Made by a program: the position numbers and the translations under genes
Notes under the pieces: generated by a model
Told to the model about the DNA's origin: nothing
The model's database searches: none
What the model saw: the letters and a program-made list of their open reading frames with translations, nothing else
Shown: piece after piece, positions 8,279 to 16,300 of the stretch
Layout of the letters: every line of letters starts with the position of its first letter
Position numbering within the stretch: position 1 is the stretch's first letter
Assembly (NCBI GenBank): GCA_900313905.1
Contig: OMTG01000140.1
Coordinates: forward strand, 1 to 43,659
DNA from: an uncultured Actinomycetes bacterium
GTDB taxonomy: Bacteria > Actinomycetota > Coriobacteriia > Coriobacteriales > Atopobiaceae
Reading direction: 5' to 3'
DNA: 43,659 nt

Positions 8279-9382
8279 ATGAAGAAGTGTCCGGAATGTG
8301 GCACGGAGTACCCTGATACCCATCAGTTCTGCACGATCTGCGGGAAAAGACTCGTCGATGAGAAGGCAGCCGATGATGGAGACGCCACTCTCTTGCCATC
8401 GGATGAGCAGGAGACCACGCCGCTGCAATCGGATGAGCAGGAGACCACACCCCTGTCGTCGGATGCTGCCGAGGATGACACCATCCCCACGGATCAGCTG
8501 ACGCCGGTGACAGTCTCGGCAGATCCGAAGAGCACGCCTGCCAGCATGCCCCGAATCGCGACAGAAGCCGTTGCGAGGCCCGTCGTCTCTCCTGATGAGG
8601 AAGAGCACGACGAGAAGCGGAAGGGCGGACGGAAGAAGGAGCACCATCCCGGCCGCGTCATAGCCGGCATCGCCGCTGTCCTGGTGCTTGCAGCCGCGCT
8701 GGGAGGCACGGGCTATCTTGGCTGGTCCTACATACAGAAGCAGGACCAGGAGATTGCAGATCTGAAGGCACAGGTGAAGGAGCTCGAGGAGAAGAACTCC
8801 TCATCGGATGCAAGCTCCTCCTCGTCTGGCTCCTCGGCCTCCGGGACGACCTCCTCGGCATCAGGCACAAGCTCCTCTGCGAACACGGGGACTGGATCTG
8901 CGACGGTGTCGGACTCGGGCTCGACCACGAGCGGCTACACGGCCTATGCAAGCTATGTCGGGACCTGGACCGGAGCGCTTCAGGGAAACAGTGGTTATTG
9001 GAGCGGTGACCATAAATGCTATGGCGCCTCGGACAAGCCGCTCGTCCTCGAGTTCAAGAGCATCGCCGACAGCGGGCAGGCGACGGTCGTGGCCCACGTG
9101 CTGTATCACGGGCACAAGTCAGACGACCTCTCGAATGATGCTGCCTCCTCGGACGGGGACTCCTACCTCACGACAGGCGAGATCACGACGACCTTCGATC
9201 CGAAGTACAGCTTCAGCTTCTCCTATACGCCGAGCGGCGCAGGTACTGAGATTGATGTGAATATCACGCCTGTCAGGTCCCAGTCCGACAATGCGACGCA
9301 GTTCGAGGTGGAAGTTACGAGCTACTACGGCGGGGATCGGCAATTCACCGACACCTACACGATCACGAAGTCTGCAGCCTGA
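8279..9382 (+). CDS. Zinc-ribbon membrane protein with ETTP repeats and beta domain
   Basis: A protein of 367 aa. A zinc ribbon (CPEC at 4-7, CTIC at 18-21) is followed by an acidic Thr/Ser-rich linker that holds two copies of SDEQETTPL, coded by a 30-bp tandem repeat. A basic block (KRKGGRKK) precedes one membrane segment at about 126-150. A short coiled coil (about 153-173), a Ser/Gly/Thr linker and a C-terminal beta-rich domain (about 222-367, YVGTWTG start) follow outside the cell. ATG 8279 has GGGAGGAG about 5 nt upstream; the frame is open further upstream, but without ribosome-site support. It is divergent from the kinase-FHA operon, so the ETT linker is a candidate phosphorylation target. 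The C-terminal domain is not recognised. Confidence 0.85.
   Translation: MKKCPECGTEYPDTHQFCTICGKRLVDEKAADDGDATLLPSDEQETTPLQSDEQETTPLSSDAAEDDTIPTDQLTPVTVSADPKSTPASMPRIATEAVARPVVSPDEEEHDEKRKGGRKKEHHPGRVIAGIAAVLVLAAALGGTGYLGWSYIQKQDQEIADLKAQVKELEEKNSSSDASSSSSGSSASGTTSSASGTSSSANTGTGSATVSDSGSTTSGYTAYASYVGTWTGALQGNSGYWSGDHKCYGASDKPLVLEFKSIADSGQATVVAHVLYHGHKSDDLSNDAASSDGDSYLTTGEITTTFDPKYSFSFSYTPSGAGTEIDVNITPVRSQSDNATQFEVEVTSYYGGDRQFTDTYTITKSAA
8399..8458 (+). repeat. Tandem 30-bp coding repeat (x2)
   Basis: Two adjacent 30-bp units, both beginning TCGGATGAGCAGGAGACCAC, encode SDEQETTPLQ and SDEQETTPLS in the cytoplasmic linker. A third, partial TCGGATG follows. Confidence 0.85.
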
Positions 9383-9495
9383 GTGGCAGTGTATGCCGCC
9401 GAAGCGGACCTTGCAGTCTGCTTCATGAAGGATGGATTCACGCGTGATGCAGCGCGGACGGATTCCATCTTGTGGGAATGCGGATGAGATGAGAG

Positions 9496-9529
9496 GCGCT
9501 GGCAACCTTATGCGCTGCCAGCGCTTTTT
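9496..9529 (+). terminator. Rho-independent terminator
   Basis: GCGCTGGCA (9496-9504) pairs with TGCCAGCGC (9516-9524), followed by TTTTT. It lies about 110 nt after the gene ending at 9382. Confidence 0.9.
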
Positions 9530-9562
9530 CATGGCGCGGCACATGAGGAAGCAGGCCCTACT

Positions 9563-9574
9563 TGTTGCGCAACG
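9563..9574 (+). promoter_or_regulatory. TTGCGCAAC palindrome (site 3), candidate operator
   Basis: A perfect 10-bp core, GTTGCGCAAC (9564-9573), lies 35 nt after a terminator and about 80 nt before the ATG at 9655. A possible -10 (TACTCA, 9596-9601) is 25 nt after the TTGCGC half. Confidence 0.65.
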
Positions 9575-9654
9575 AATGCCGTGACGCAAGCGAGATACTC
9601 ATATACCGGAATAAGGGCAGCTTCCATGGAGGCTGATGGATGCAAGGAGGATCT

Positions 9655-10431
9655 ATGTTCTGTCCCAAATGCGGCAAGGAGAATCCAGATGGAGCGAAAT
9701 TCTGCGCAGGATGCGGATACCAGTTCCCTGCGGCCGCGTCAAATCCAGGATCGGTGCAGGCTCCGCAGCCTTTGCCCGCGACGTCACAGGCCATGCCAGC
9801 AATGGCGGGAAAGCCGTCTGGCATGGGTTCCGCGGCAGCATCTCTGGCTGCCGGTGGCATCACGCCGCAGGGTCGCCGCATCATCCTTTCGGTGCTCTCT
9901 GTCGTGATCCTTGTCATAGCCTGCTTCGTGCCGGTCTTCAAGGCGAACAGCGACCTCTATGACCTGTCCAACACCAGCGCGAATGTGGTGAGCGGCCTCA
10001 GCAGCTTCTCGACGGCGCTGGGAGGCCAATCCTATGATTCGAGCAGCATGCGGGTCGGCGAGTCCTATTCCCTCTTCAGTCTGGATGACTATACAAGCAT
10101 TGCCCTGCAGTACCAGAATGAGGTCTACTTTGGCGGGAAGCTCTCGAAAGATTGGCCCCCTGTCTTCCTGCTGGCCGGCATCGCATGCTGCGCGCTGTTC
10201 GCGATCGGCACCGTGAGGACGATTGCGAAGGGGAAGTGCGGATTCCTCGCTGCCTTCTCCTGCAGCGTCCTGGTGCTCTATCTCTCCATCCCCACCATCC
10301 TCGACGTGAACATCCAGTACTATGTGCCGGACATGGATGGCATCGCCTACTTCATGATGATCGCGGCCCTGGTCGAGGCGGTCCTTGCGATCTACTATGC
10401 GAAGAGCGGACTCATCCGCGATGCGGCGTAG
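9655..10431 (+). CDS. Zinc-ribbon protein with four membrane segments
   Basis: A protein of 258 aa. A single zinc ribbon (CPKC at 3-6, CAGC at 17-20) is followed by a Pro/Ala/Met-rich linker and four membrane segments near 75-95, 168-187, 196-214 and 229-249. The loop between segments 1 and 2 (about 96-167) is the only large exposed part and is probably outside. ATG 9655 was chosen because AGGAGG at 9645-9650 precedes it by 4 nt; the ATG at 9640 lies before that site. The gene is flanked by terminators and has its own palindrome (site 3). It resembles the next gene in plan (ribbon, linker, four helices, large loop 1), suggesting an old duplication. The function is unknown. Confidence 0.85.
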   Translation: MFCPKCGKENPDGAKFCAGCGYQFPAAASNPGSVQAPQPLPATSQAMPAMAGKPSGMGSAAASLAAGGITPQGRRIILSVLSVVILVIACFVPVFKANSDLYDLSNTSANVVSGLSSFSTALGGQSYDSSSMRVGESYSLFSLDDYTSIALQYQNEVYFGGKLSKDWPPVFLLAGIACCALFAIGTVRTIAKGKCGFLAAFSCSVLVLYLSIPTILDVNIQYYVPDMDGIAYFMMIAALVEAVLAIYYAKSGLIRDAA

Positions 10432-10467
10432 ATGGATCCTGCCCGGCAGGAAGGAAGCTGGATTCAG

Positions 10468-10504
10468 AGGCGCTGGCAGCTTGATGGGCTGCTAGCGCCT
10501 TTCT
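10468..10504 (+). terminator. Rho-independent terminator
   Basis: A 13-bp stem with one G-U pair (10468-10480 with 10488-10500) and a 7-nt loop, followed by TTCT. It follows the gene ending at 10431. The stem resembles the terminator at 9496-9529. Confidence 0.8.
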
Positions 10505-10639
10505 AATGGCAATCCACGTTGGTGCCGCCTGCCTTCTCAGGCAGCAGGCCAGCTCCCGTGCAAAGAGGATGCGGAGCTGCGGAGGCGCTTCTGCCGGAGA
10601 CGGGCGCTGGATGGATCTGGCGATCGTGGCGGCTTGCTT

Positions 10640-10649
10640 GTTGCGCAAC
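10640..10649 (+). promoter_or_regulatory. TTGCGCAAC palindrome (site 4), candidate operator
   Basis: GTTGCGCAAC lies in a TTGTTGCGCAACGAA context like site 3. A good -10 (GATAAT, 10670-10675) is 23 nt after the TTGCGC half. The next start codon is at 10810, so the leader would be about 130 nt. It may serve the genes at 10810, 11794 and 12797 as one operon, since I see no terminator between them. Confidence 0.65.
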
Positions 10650-10809
10650 GAACACTACCTGCTCCATCGGATAATGATTGGGGCGCAGCCTGGCACCATC
10701 TGGCGCTGCAAGGACCTTCCTGGACCCTGCAGGCAGGGCCACAAGCGCTGTGCCATCTTATGCAGGACATCCATGCCGCAGCATGCGGCATGCCTGGAAG
10801 GAGAGGTCG

Positions 10810-11685
10810 ATGAAAGTCTGTCCGAAATGCGGAAGAGCCTATGCTTCCGAGAACGCCTCATTCTGCCCGCAATGCGGCGTGAAGCTTGTCGATGGAGAAG
10901 GGGCCCAGCAGGCAGGACCTGGACCACAGATGGATGCCAGCGTGCCACAAGGCGGCATGCCAGGCACCAGCTTCAGCGCTCCCAGCCCCGGATATGCTGC
11001 GGCATCCTCCGGCACGGCCGGCAGCATGGCGGCAGCCATGGAGAGCCTGAAGCGGATTGCCCTTATCGTCGGCATCGTCGCGGCGATTGTCGCCCTGATT
11101 CCGCTTGGCGGACTCTGCATCGATGACTCTGTCATCAGCTCCACGGCAGATGGAATAGACGATGTCCGGATGAGCGTGGATAAAAGCTATTACACGTCGT
11201 CTGTCTCGAATCTGCGCTGGGGGAGCAGGAATATCAGCGACCTTGCCAGCTACATAAACCAGAGCGAAGAGGATTACCGGGAATTGGGAGCGACAGGCTC
11301 TGGCGTCGATGTCTCAGGATTCAACGGGATCGAGCAGACGCTGACCATCCTCTGGGTCCTGAGCATCGCAGGTGGCGTGCTCTATCTCATATCCATCAAG
11401 CTGCACAAGCGCACGCTCAGGCTCATCGGGGCTGCCGTGGTCGCTGTCGCGGCTCTGGCAGCGCTCATCGCGACGGCGAGGGCCAACGCATCGATCGCAA
11501 GCTGCCTGAATGCGCTGGCATCGCAGCTCACCTCCCTGAACCGCTCGGAATATGCATCGCAGCTTTCAGGATATGCGCAGCAGGCCTGCATCACCCAGCC
11601 CTTCACCTCCTGGGTCGCTCTTCTCGGCATCATGTTCTCTGAGGCGACGATGGCCTACCTCAGGAAGGGCGGGCAGGACGCCTGA
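10810..11685 (+). CDS. Zinc-ribbon protein with four membrane segments
   Basis: A protein of 291 aa. A zinc ribbon (CPKC at 4-7, CPQC at 19-22) is followed by a Gly/Pro/Ala/Ser linker. Four membrane segments lie near 82-104, 177-197, 202-222 and 266-284, with a polar loop of about 70 residues between the first two. GGAAGGAGAGG precedes ATG 10810; upstream in-frame codons are not supported. It has the same plan as the protein at 9655-10431 with little obvious identity beyond the ribbon. It is the first gene after palindrome site 4. The next gene starts 108 nt downstream in the same direction. The function is unknown. Confidence 0.85.
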   Translation: MKVCPKCGRAYASENASFCPQCGVKLVDGEGAQQAGPGPQMDASVPQGGMPGTSFSAPSPGYAAASSGTAGSMAAAMESLKRIALIVGIVAAIVALIPLGGLCIDDSVISSTADGIDDVRMSVDKSYYTSSVSNLRWGSRNISDLASYINQSEEDYRELGATGSGVDVSGFNGIEQTLTILWVLSIAGGVLYLISIKLHKRTLRLIGAAVVAVAALAALIATARANASIASCLNALASQLTSLNRSEYASQLSGYAQQACITQPFTSWVALLGIMFSEATMAYLRKGGQDA

Positions 11686-11793
11686 GGCATATGAGTTCGG
11701 ATGGGCCTCATGCCGGAGGCAGGATGTTCCCCAGATGGCATGCTGTGGCGCGAACGGTGCCAGAACCTGGCTTCTGATTTGGAGATGGTTTCC

Positions 11794-12735
11794 ATGTATT
11801 GTCCTCAATGCGGGCATCAGATAGACGATGACGCGACATACTGCAGCAACTGCGGCATGCAGCTCAAGCTCTCGAAAGGGAGGGAGACGCAGGACGCACA
11901 GCCTGAAGCCGCGCAGCCTGCAGCGGCACAGCCCACCATCAATGGGACAGCCTCCTTCCAGCCTGCGGAGGAAGAGAAGCCCCACCGGAAGGTCCCTGCT
12001 GCTGCCATCATCGCAGGGGTCGCCTGCATTGCGGTCGCCCTCGTCGTGGCAGCCAGCTGCCTTGGCCTCTTCGGCGACTCAGGGCTTCTGGGCCTCCTTC
12101 CGTCAGGGGGATCGGACACGGGAGCATCCACCAGCACAAGCCAGCAATCGTCCACGACGAAGCAGGTCTCGGTCCCGACGGTCTCGGGAATGGCGCAGGC
12201 CGATGCGGAGGCGAAGCTGACCGATGCAGGCTTCGTGGTCGGCACGATCACGACGCAGGAGAGCGATGAGGCAGAGGGCACCGTGCTCTCGCAGTCCGTG
12301 GCTGGCTCTGCGGAGGAAGGCACGAAGGTCGATCTCGTGGTCGCCAAGAAGGCGAAGAAGAAGGTCTTCACGATCGTCCATGAGTGCATGACAAGAGAGG
12401 AGGCAGAGGCCTACTGCGAGGCACAGGGCGGGACGCTTGCCTGCATCGCCTCCCAGGATGAGTGGAACCAGGTCGTCTCGATGCTGAATGCTGACGGGCA
12501 CTCGGTCTACTGGCTCGGCGGCTACCGTTCTGGCGACAGCTGGTACTGGGCTGATGGGTCGACCTTCTCCTTCACGGATTGGGCATCCGGAGAGCCGAAC
12601 AACGACCAGGGCATCGAGAACTACATGGCTGCCATGCTGGCAGGCGGCACCATCAAGATGTACGACGAGCCGAATGATGTGTCATCCTATTACAAGTCCT
12701 CGATGATCAATTTCGTGATGCAGACGTACGAATAG
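11794..12735 (+). CDS. Zinc-ribbon membrane protein with PASTA and C-type lectin domains
   Basis: A protein of 313 aa. A zinc ribbon (CPQC at 3-6, CSNC at 17-20), an Ala/Pro/Gln linker and one membrane segment (about 68-93) come first. Outside there is a Ser/Thr spacer, one PASTA domain (about 126-184, with VPTVSGM and the downstream V-L-S-Q-S strand) and a C-type-lectin-like domain (about 190-313; YWLGG, WYWADGSTFSFTDW and SGEPNN). EPN at 267-269 is the sugar-contact tripeptide of mannose-type lectins, but the later WND motif is not evident. PASTA domains usually bind peptidoglycan or its precursors. ATG 11794 follows GGAG by about 10 nt. The GH3 gene is 61 nt downstream, which fits a cell-wall or glycan role. 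Confidence 0.88.
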   Translation: MYCPQCGHQIDDDATYCSNCGMQLKLSKGRETQDAQPEAAQPAAAQPTINGTASFQPAEEEKPHRKVPAAAIIAGVACIAVALVVAASCLGLFGDSGLLGLLPSGGSDTGASTSTSQQSSTTKQVSVPTVSGMAQADAEAKLTDAGFVVGTITTQESDEAEGTVLSQSVAGSAEEGTKVDLVVAKKAKKKVFTIVHECMTREEAEAYCEAQGGTLACIASQDEWNQVVSMLNADGHSVYWLGGYRSGDSWYWADGSTFSFTDWASGEPNNDQGIENYMAAMLAGGTIKMYDEPNDVSSYYKSSMINFVMQTYE

Positions 12736-12796
12736 CGGGACCAGAGCGCTCCCCGTGCCCATGCGGCAGGGGGAGCTGTCCTTGATAAGGAGCAGC

Positions 12797-14077
12797 ATGG
12801 CAGACGACATTCTCCAGGATCTTCCTGGCAGCACCGAGCAGGATGGGGACGCAAGGCAGCCGAAGCCCTCGACGTCCTCGATAACAAGGAGGGGCGCGCT
12901 CGGCTTGGGGGCCGCAGTGGCCCTTCTTGCCCTCGCAGGATGCGGCAAGGGCTCTGACGGGAGCCAGGACAGCACGGCCGAGGACGCAGGAGACAGCAGC
13001 ACCTCCGACACCAGCGCCACCGACGAGGAGGCACAGATTGAGGAAGCCCTCCAGAATCTCACGACCGAGCAGAAGGTATGCCAGCTCTTCTGCGTGCGGC
13101 CTGAGAGCCTCGTCGATGTGACGATGACAGCAGCAGGGGACAAGACCAGATCTGCCCTCGAGAAGCATCCGGTCGGCGGCATCTGCTTCTTCGCGCAGAA
13201 CCTCGAGGATCCGGACCAGACGACCGAGATGCTCACGAACGTGAAGCAGTTCTCGACCGATATCTGCGGCCTTCCCATGCTCTGCGCCGTCGACGAGGAG
13301 GGCGGCACGGTCGCACGCGTTGCGAGCAACAGCGCCTTCGGCGTCGAGGATGTGGGCGACATGCGCGACATCGGCGATGCGGGCGACACGGACAAGGCAA
13401 AGGATGCCGCAGTCACGGTCGGCACCTATCTGAAGAAGCTCGGCTTCACGATGGATTTCGCGCCCGATGCCGATGTCTGCAACAATCCAGAGAGCGACAC
13501 GATGGCGAGAAGGTCGTTCGGCACCACTTCAGATGTCGTGGCGCCGATGGTGAAGGCGCAGGTGGAGGGATATCTCTCGACAGGCATCGGCTGCTGCGCC
13601 AAGCATTTCCCAGGCATCGGAGGCGCGACGGGCGACTCCGAGAGCGAGCCGATCGTCTCCGAGAAGACTGCTGACGAGATGGCCGAAGAGGAGCTCGTCC
13701 CCTTCCAGTCCGCCATCGAGGCAGGCGTCCCGATGATCATGGTGGGGCATCTCTCCTGCCCGAACATCACGGGCGACAGCACGCCTGCATCGCTTTCGAA
13801 GGACATCGTGACGGACATGCTGCGCGACCGCCTCGGCTTCGACGGCGTGATCATCACCGACTCGATCGGCATGGGCGCCATCGGTGCAAACTACACTACG
13901 GAGCAGGCGACCCTTGCTGCCATCGATGCCGGTGTCGATATGGTCCTCATGCCCGCCGACTTCGATGCTGCCTATGCAGCGGTGCTCGATGCGGTCAGCT
14001 CAGGGGATATCACCGAAGACCGGCTCAATGATTCGGTGCGGAGGATCATCCGGATGAAGCGCCAGCTGAATGGCTAG
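12797..14077 (+). CDS. GH3-family lipoprotein, NagZ-like
   Basis: A protein of 426 aa of the glycoside hydrolase 3 type, related to beta-N-acetylhexosaminidases. The N-terminus carries a twin-arginine signal after a long leader (ITRRGALGL, R31-R32) and a lipobox LAGC (Cys49), so it is exported folded and lipid-anchored. AVDEEGGTVARV, AKHFPG (K269, H270) and ITDSIGM (candidate nucleophile D355) are family motifs. The NagZ loop motif that normally reads DSH is DSE here (D280-S281-E282), so the usual acid/base His is missing. The substrate or activity may therefore differ, or the protein may bind rather than cleave. AAGGAG precedes ATG 12797. It is probably co-transcribed with the lectin gene. 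Confidence 0.87.
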   Translation: MADDILQDLPGSTEQDGDARQPKPSTSSITRRGALGLGAAVALLALAGCGKGSDGSQDSTAEDAGDSSTSDTSATDEEAQIEEALQNLTTEQKVCQLFCVRPESLVDVTMTAAGDKTRSALEKHPVGGICFFAQNLEDPDQTTEMLTNVKQFSTDICGLPMLCAVDEEGGTVARVASNSAFGVEDVGDMRDIGDAGDTDKAKDAAVTVGTYLKKLGFTMDFAPDADVCNNPESDTMARRSFGTTSDVVAPMVKAQVEGYLSTGIGCCAKHFPGIGGATGDSESEPIVSEKTADEMAEEELVPFQSAIEAGVPMIMVGHLSCPNITGDSTPASLSKDIVTDMLRDRLGFDGVIITDSIGMGAIGANYTTEQATLAAIDAGVDMVLMPADFDAAYAAVLDAVSSGDITEDRLNDSVRRIIRMKRQLNG

Positions 14078-14096
14078 AAGATCCTGCTGAAGCGAC

Positions 14097-14129
14097 GAGG
14101 CCCCTGCCGTCTTTGGATGGCAGGGCCTC
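14097..14129 (+). terminator. Terminator-like hairpin
   Basis: GAGGCCCCTGCC (14097-14108) pairs with GGCAGGGCCTC (14119-14129) with one bulged C. There is no T run, so termination strength is doubtful. It lies 20 nt after the GH3 gene. Confidence 0.5.
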
Positions 14130-14216
14130 GCTGCTCTGGAGCGCTCCTGCCTGATGCGAAGGCTCCTGGATAGGGGATATGGCTGCCTGTGCCAGCGTGC
14201 AGATTGTGGGGACGAG

Positions 14217-14245
14217 GAAAGGCGCCAACCGCATTGGATGGCGCT
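14217..14245 (-). terminator. Terminator-like hairpin after FHA copy 2
   Basis: On the minus strand AGCGCCATCC pairs with GGTTGGCGCC (one mismatch) around a 5-nt loop, followed by TTTCC. It lies about 40 nt beyond the stop of the FHA gene ending at 14283. Confidence 0.5.
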
Positions 14246-14282
14246 CTTCCTGCCTGCAGCTGATTGATGCCTTGAGAGGCTG

Positions 14283-15263
14283 CTAGCGCTTCTCCTGCTT
14301 GCGCGAATCTGCTATGCGCATGACCAGGAAATCAGTCGTGGAGCCAAGGCGGAGCAGGTCGCTGTTCGCGATCTTCACCGGTGCTGGTGTCTCATCTGAG
14401 GTGCGCTTCGATCGGGGCAGCTCGACGATGGTCGGCTCATGCGTATCGCCCGATATCAGCATGGTCCCATTCGTGGAGCCAAGGCCCTGCACCCACCAAG
14501 TGCCATCCTCGCGCCAGATCCGTGCATGCTGGCGGGAGACATCGTTTCCGACATCGGTGATGCTGCCAGGCCCTGCTGCGAGCGCTCCGATGATGCTGCC
14601 TTCAGGCTCCAGGGAAAGGGGATGGATGGGAGGACGGGCCTCTCCGTCCACGATGCGCAGCAGCCCGAGGCATACATCATGCTGCGATGCTGCAACAGCA
14701 TGGGCATAGCCGGACCCTATCTGCGTCTCCACGGTGCTGATCCTGCAGGAAAGGCTCTGCTCTGCATAGTCGCTCACGATCTCGACGGAGAGGCTTGGGA
14801 TGCCCAGGCATCCGGTCACGACGAAGAGCATGAAGGCGAGATGCGCCTTGGTGGCATCAGAGAGGCCCTCCGACGCCTGGATCCGGTCCAGGGCATTGCG
14901 GTAGAGGTTGCTGTCCTGGCCGATTCCGCTGATGGCGGCGCACATCGATCTGCCAGCTGCTTCCCGGTAATGGCTGCTGAACTCCTCAAGGCCCTTCCCC
15001 TCATCCTTCAGGCGGGAGAGGACGAGCGTCTCGAGCTGCTGCGCGGTGCGCGGGAAGCTGTTGAAGGACGCGATGCCATATCTTCCAGGCAGGGCATGCA
15101 CGATCTCGCGGGAGAGGAAGGTCCGGTCGGTGCTGGCACGGCTGCGGATCGGGATGCCGTTCGAGCATGCCTCAGGGCTCAGCAGGATCATGGCGGCATC
15201 ATGGTTCGAGATGTGGCCAAAGGCCTTCAGATCTGCAAAGAGTGTGTGGCTCGGAGTCTCCAT
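14283..15263 (-). CDS. FHA-domain protein, copy 2
   Basis: A protein of 326 aa, collinear with the FHA protein at 4914-5897 over its full length (LFADLKAFGHISN versus LYSDLKSFGHVSN at the start). The N-terminal helical domain is not recognised. The C-terminal FHA domain has SRQHARI and GLGSTNGT. As in copy 1, the Gly-Arg of classic FHA domains is Gly-Ala (SIIGALAAG). No kinase gene is adjacent; kinase 2 lies about 4.5 kb away on the same strand. The ATG at 15263 has a rather distant AGGAAG (about 14 nt). The frame is open far upstream, but that part overlaps the HAD gene on the other strand and is not believed. Confidence 0.87.
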   Translation of the reverse strand: METPSHTLFADLKAFGHISNHDAAMILLSPEACSNGIPIRSRASTDRTFLSREIVHALPGRYGIASFNSFPRTAQQLETLVLSRLKDEGKGLEEFSSHYREAAGRSMCAAISGIGQDSNLYRNALDRIQASEGLSDATKAHLAFMLFVVTGCLGIPSLSVEIVSDYAEQSLSCRISTVETQIGSGYAHAVAASQHDVCLGLLRIVDGEARPPIHPLSLEPEGSIIGALAAGPGSITDVGNDVSRQHARIWREDGTWWVQGLGSTNGTMLISGDTHEPTIVELPRSKRTSDETPAPVKIANSDLLRLGSTTDFLVMRIADSRKQEKR

Positions 15264-15527
15264 GGCTGCGTGTGTGCTTCCTGAATCTGCTGCTGGGACC
15301 TGGCCGGTCCCTGTGCTGCACAGAGCCGGACAGATGCAATTGTAACAGGTGGATACGGAGCGTGCATCCTTGCAGGCAAGACCAAGACTGGCCCATATGG
15401 CCGCGGAAGGGGTCCTGTGGCAATGCAGCCAGTGCCTGAGGGCCTGCTTCTCAGTGTTCGCCTCATCCTGGCTCCCTGCATGGTAGGCTGTGGGGAGTAC
15501 ATCATCTGCCTCCAGGAAGGATATCCC

Positions 15528-16169
15528 ATGCAGCGTCCCCATCATCTGGCCTGCGTCCTCTTCGACTTCGATGGCGTATGCGCCGACACCGAACGGTACG
15601 GGCTCGAGCTCGACCGGGAGGTCTACGAGCAGTTCGGGATCGAGCCGACCGAAGAGGAGATGCGCACGCTCGTCGGCACGACCGGCGAAGAGAGCATCCC
15701 TGCCCTCTTCGCCCGCCATGGGATGAAGGTCACGGCGGAGGAATTCTTCGCGCACAGGAGGGAGAACATCTCGATCTACCGGGACATGCCGCTTGAGGCA
15801 GAGCCGGGGCTGAAGGATCTCCTGGACAGATTGAGGCGCCAAGGCGTGCGGACAGGGCTTGTCTCCACGACGGATGCCCTGCCCATCATCTATGCCCTGG
15901 ACCGCCTGGCCCTCATGGGGAGATTCGATATCGTGGTGACGGGAGACATGGTGGAAAGGCACAAGCCGCTGCCCGATCCCTATCTCGAGGCCCTGGCAAG
16001 GCTCGGCGTGGAAGCATCCTGCGCCATCGCGATCGAGGATTCGCCGACCGGCATCCGCTCTGCCAAGGATGCTGGGCTCTATGTCCTGGGCTACCAGGGA
16101 GGAAGCATCCCGCAGGATGTGAGTGGAGCCGATGAGGCGATCCAGAGCTTCTGCGGGCTCGCGCTCTGA
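15528..16169 (+). CDS. HAD-superfamily phosphatase / beta-phosphoglucomutase-like
   Basis: A protein of 213 aa, the normal size for HAD subfamily IA. Motif I is FDFDGVCADTE (D13 nucleophile, D15 acid/base). The cap domain occupies about 20-90. Motif II lies near STTDALP, the conserved Lys is in ERHKPLPDP, and motif III/IV is IEDSPTGI. Members dephosphorylate sugar phosphates or similar small molecules; the substrate cannot be read from sequence. ATG 15528 follows AGGAAGG by 7 nt. It is transcribed divergently from FHA copy 2 and stands alone, with a convergent hydrolase gene after it. The protein should be cytoplasmic. Confidence 0.88.
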   Translation: MQRPHHLACVLFDFDGVCADTERYGLELDREVYEQFGIEPTEEEMRTLVGTTGEESIPALFARHGMKVTAEEFFAHRRENISIYRDMPLEAEPGLKDLLDRLRRQGVRTGLVSTTDALPIIYALDRLALMGRFDIVVTGDMVERHKPLPDPYLEALARLGVEASCAIAIEDSPTGIRSAKDAGLYVLGYQGGSIPQDVSGADEAIQSFCGLAL

Positions 16170-16300
16170 GGAGCTGGAGCCGCTTCCGGAGGGTTGTGGC
16201 AGCTTCTGCGGGCCTGGAGGCTCCATGCCTGGAGGAGACAGCAGGGGCACCGCCCCTGGATGTGCTGGCCGGCGCCCCTCTGATGGCATGGAACGATGTG

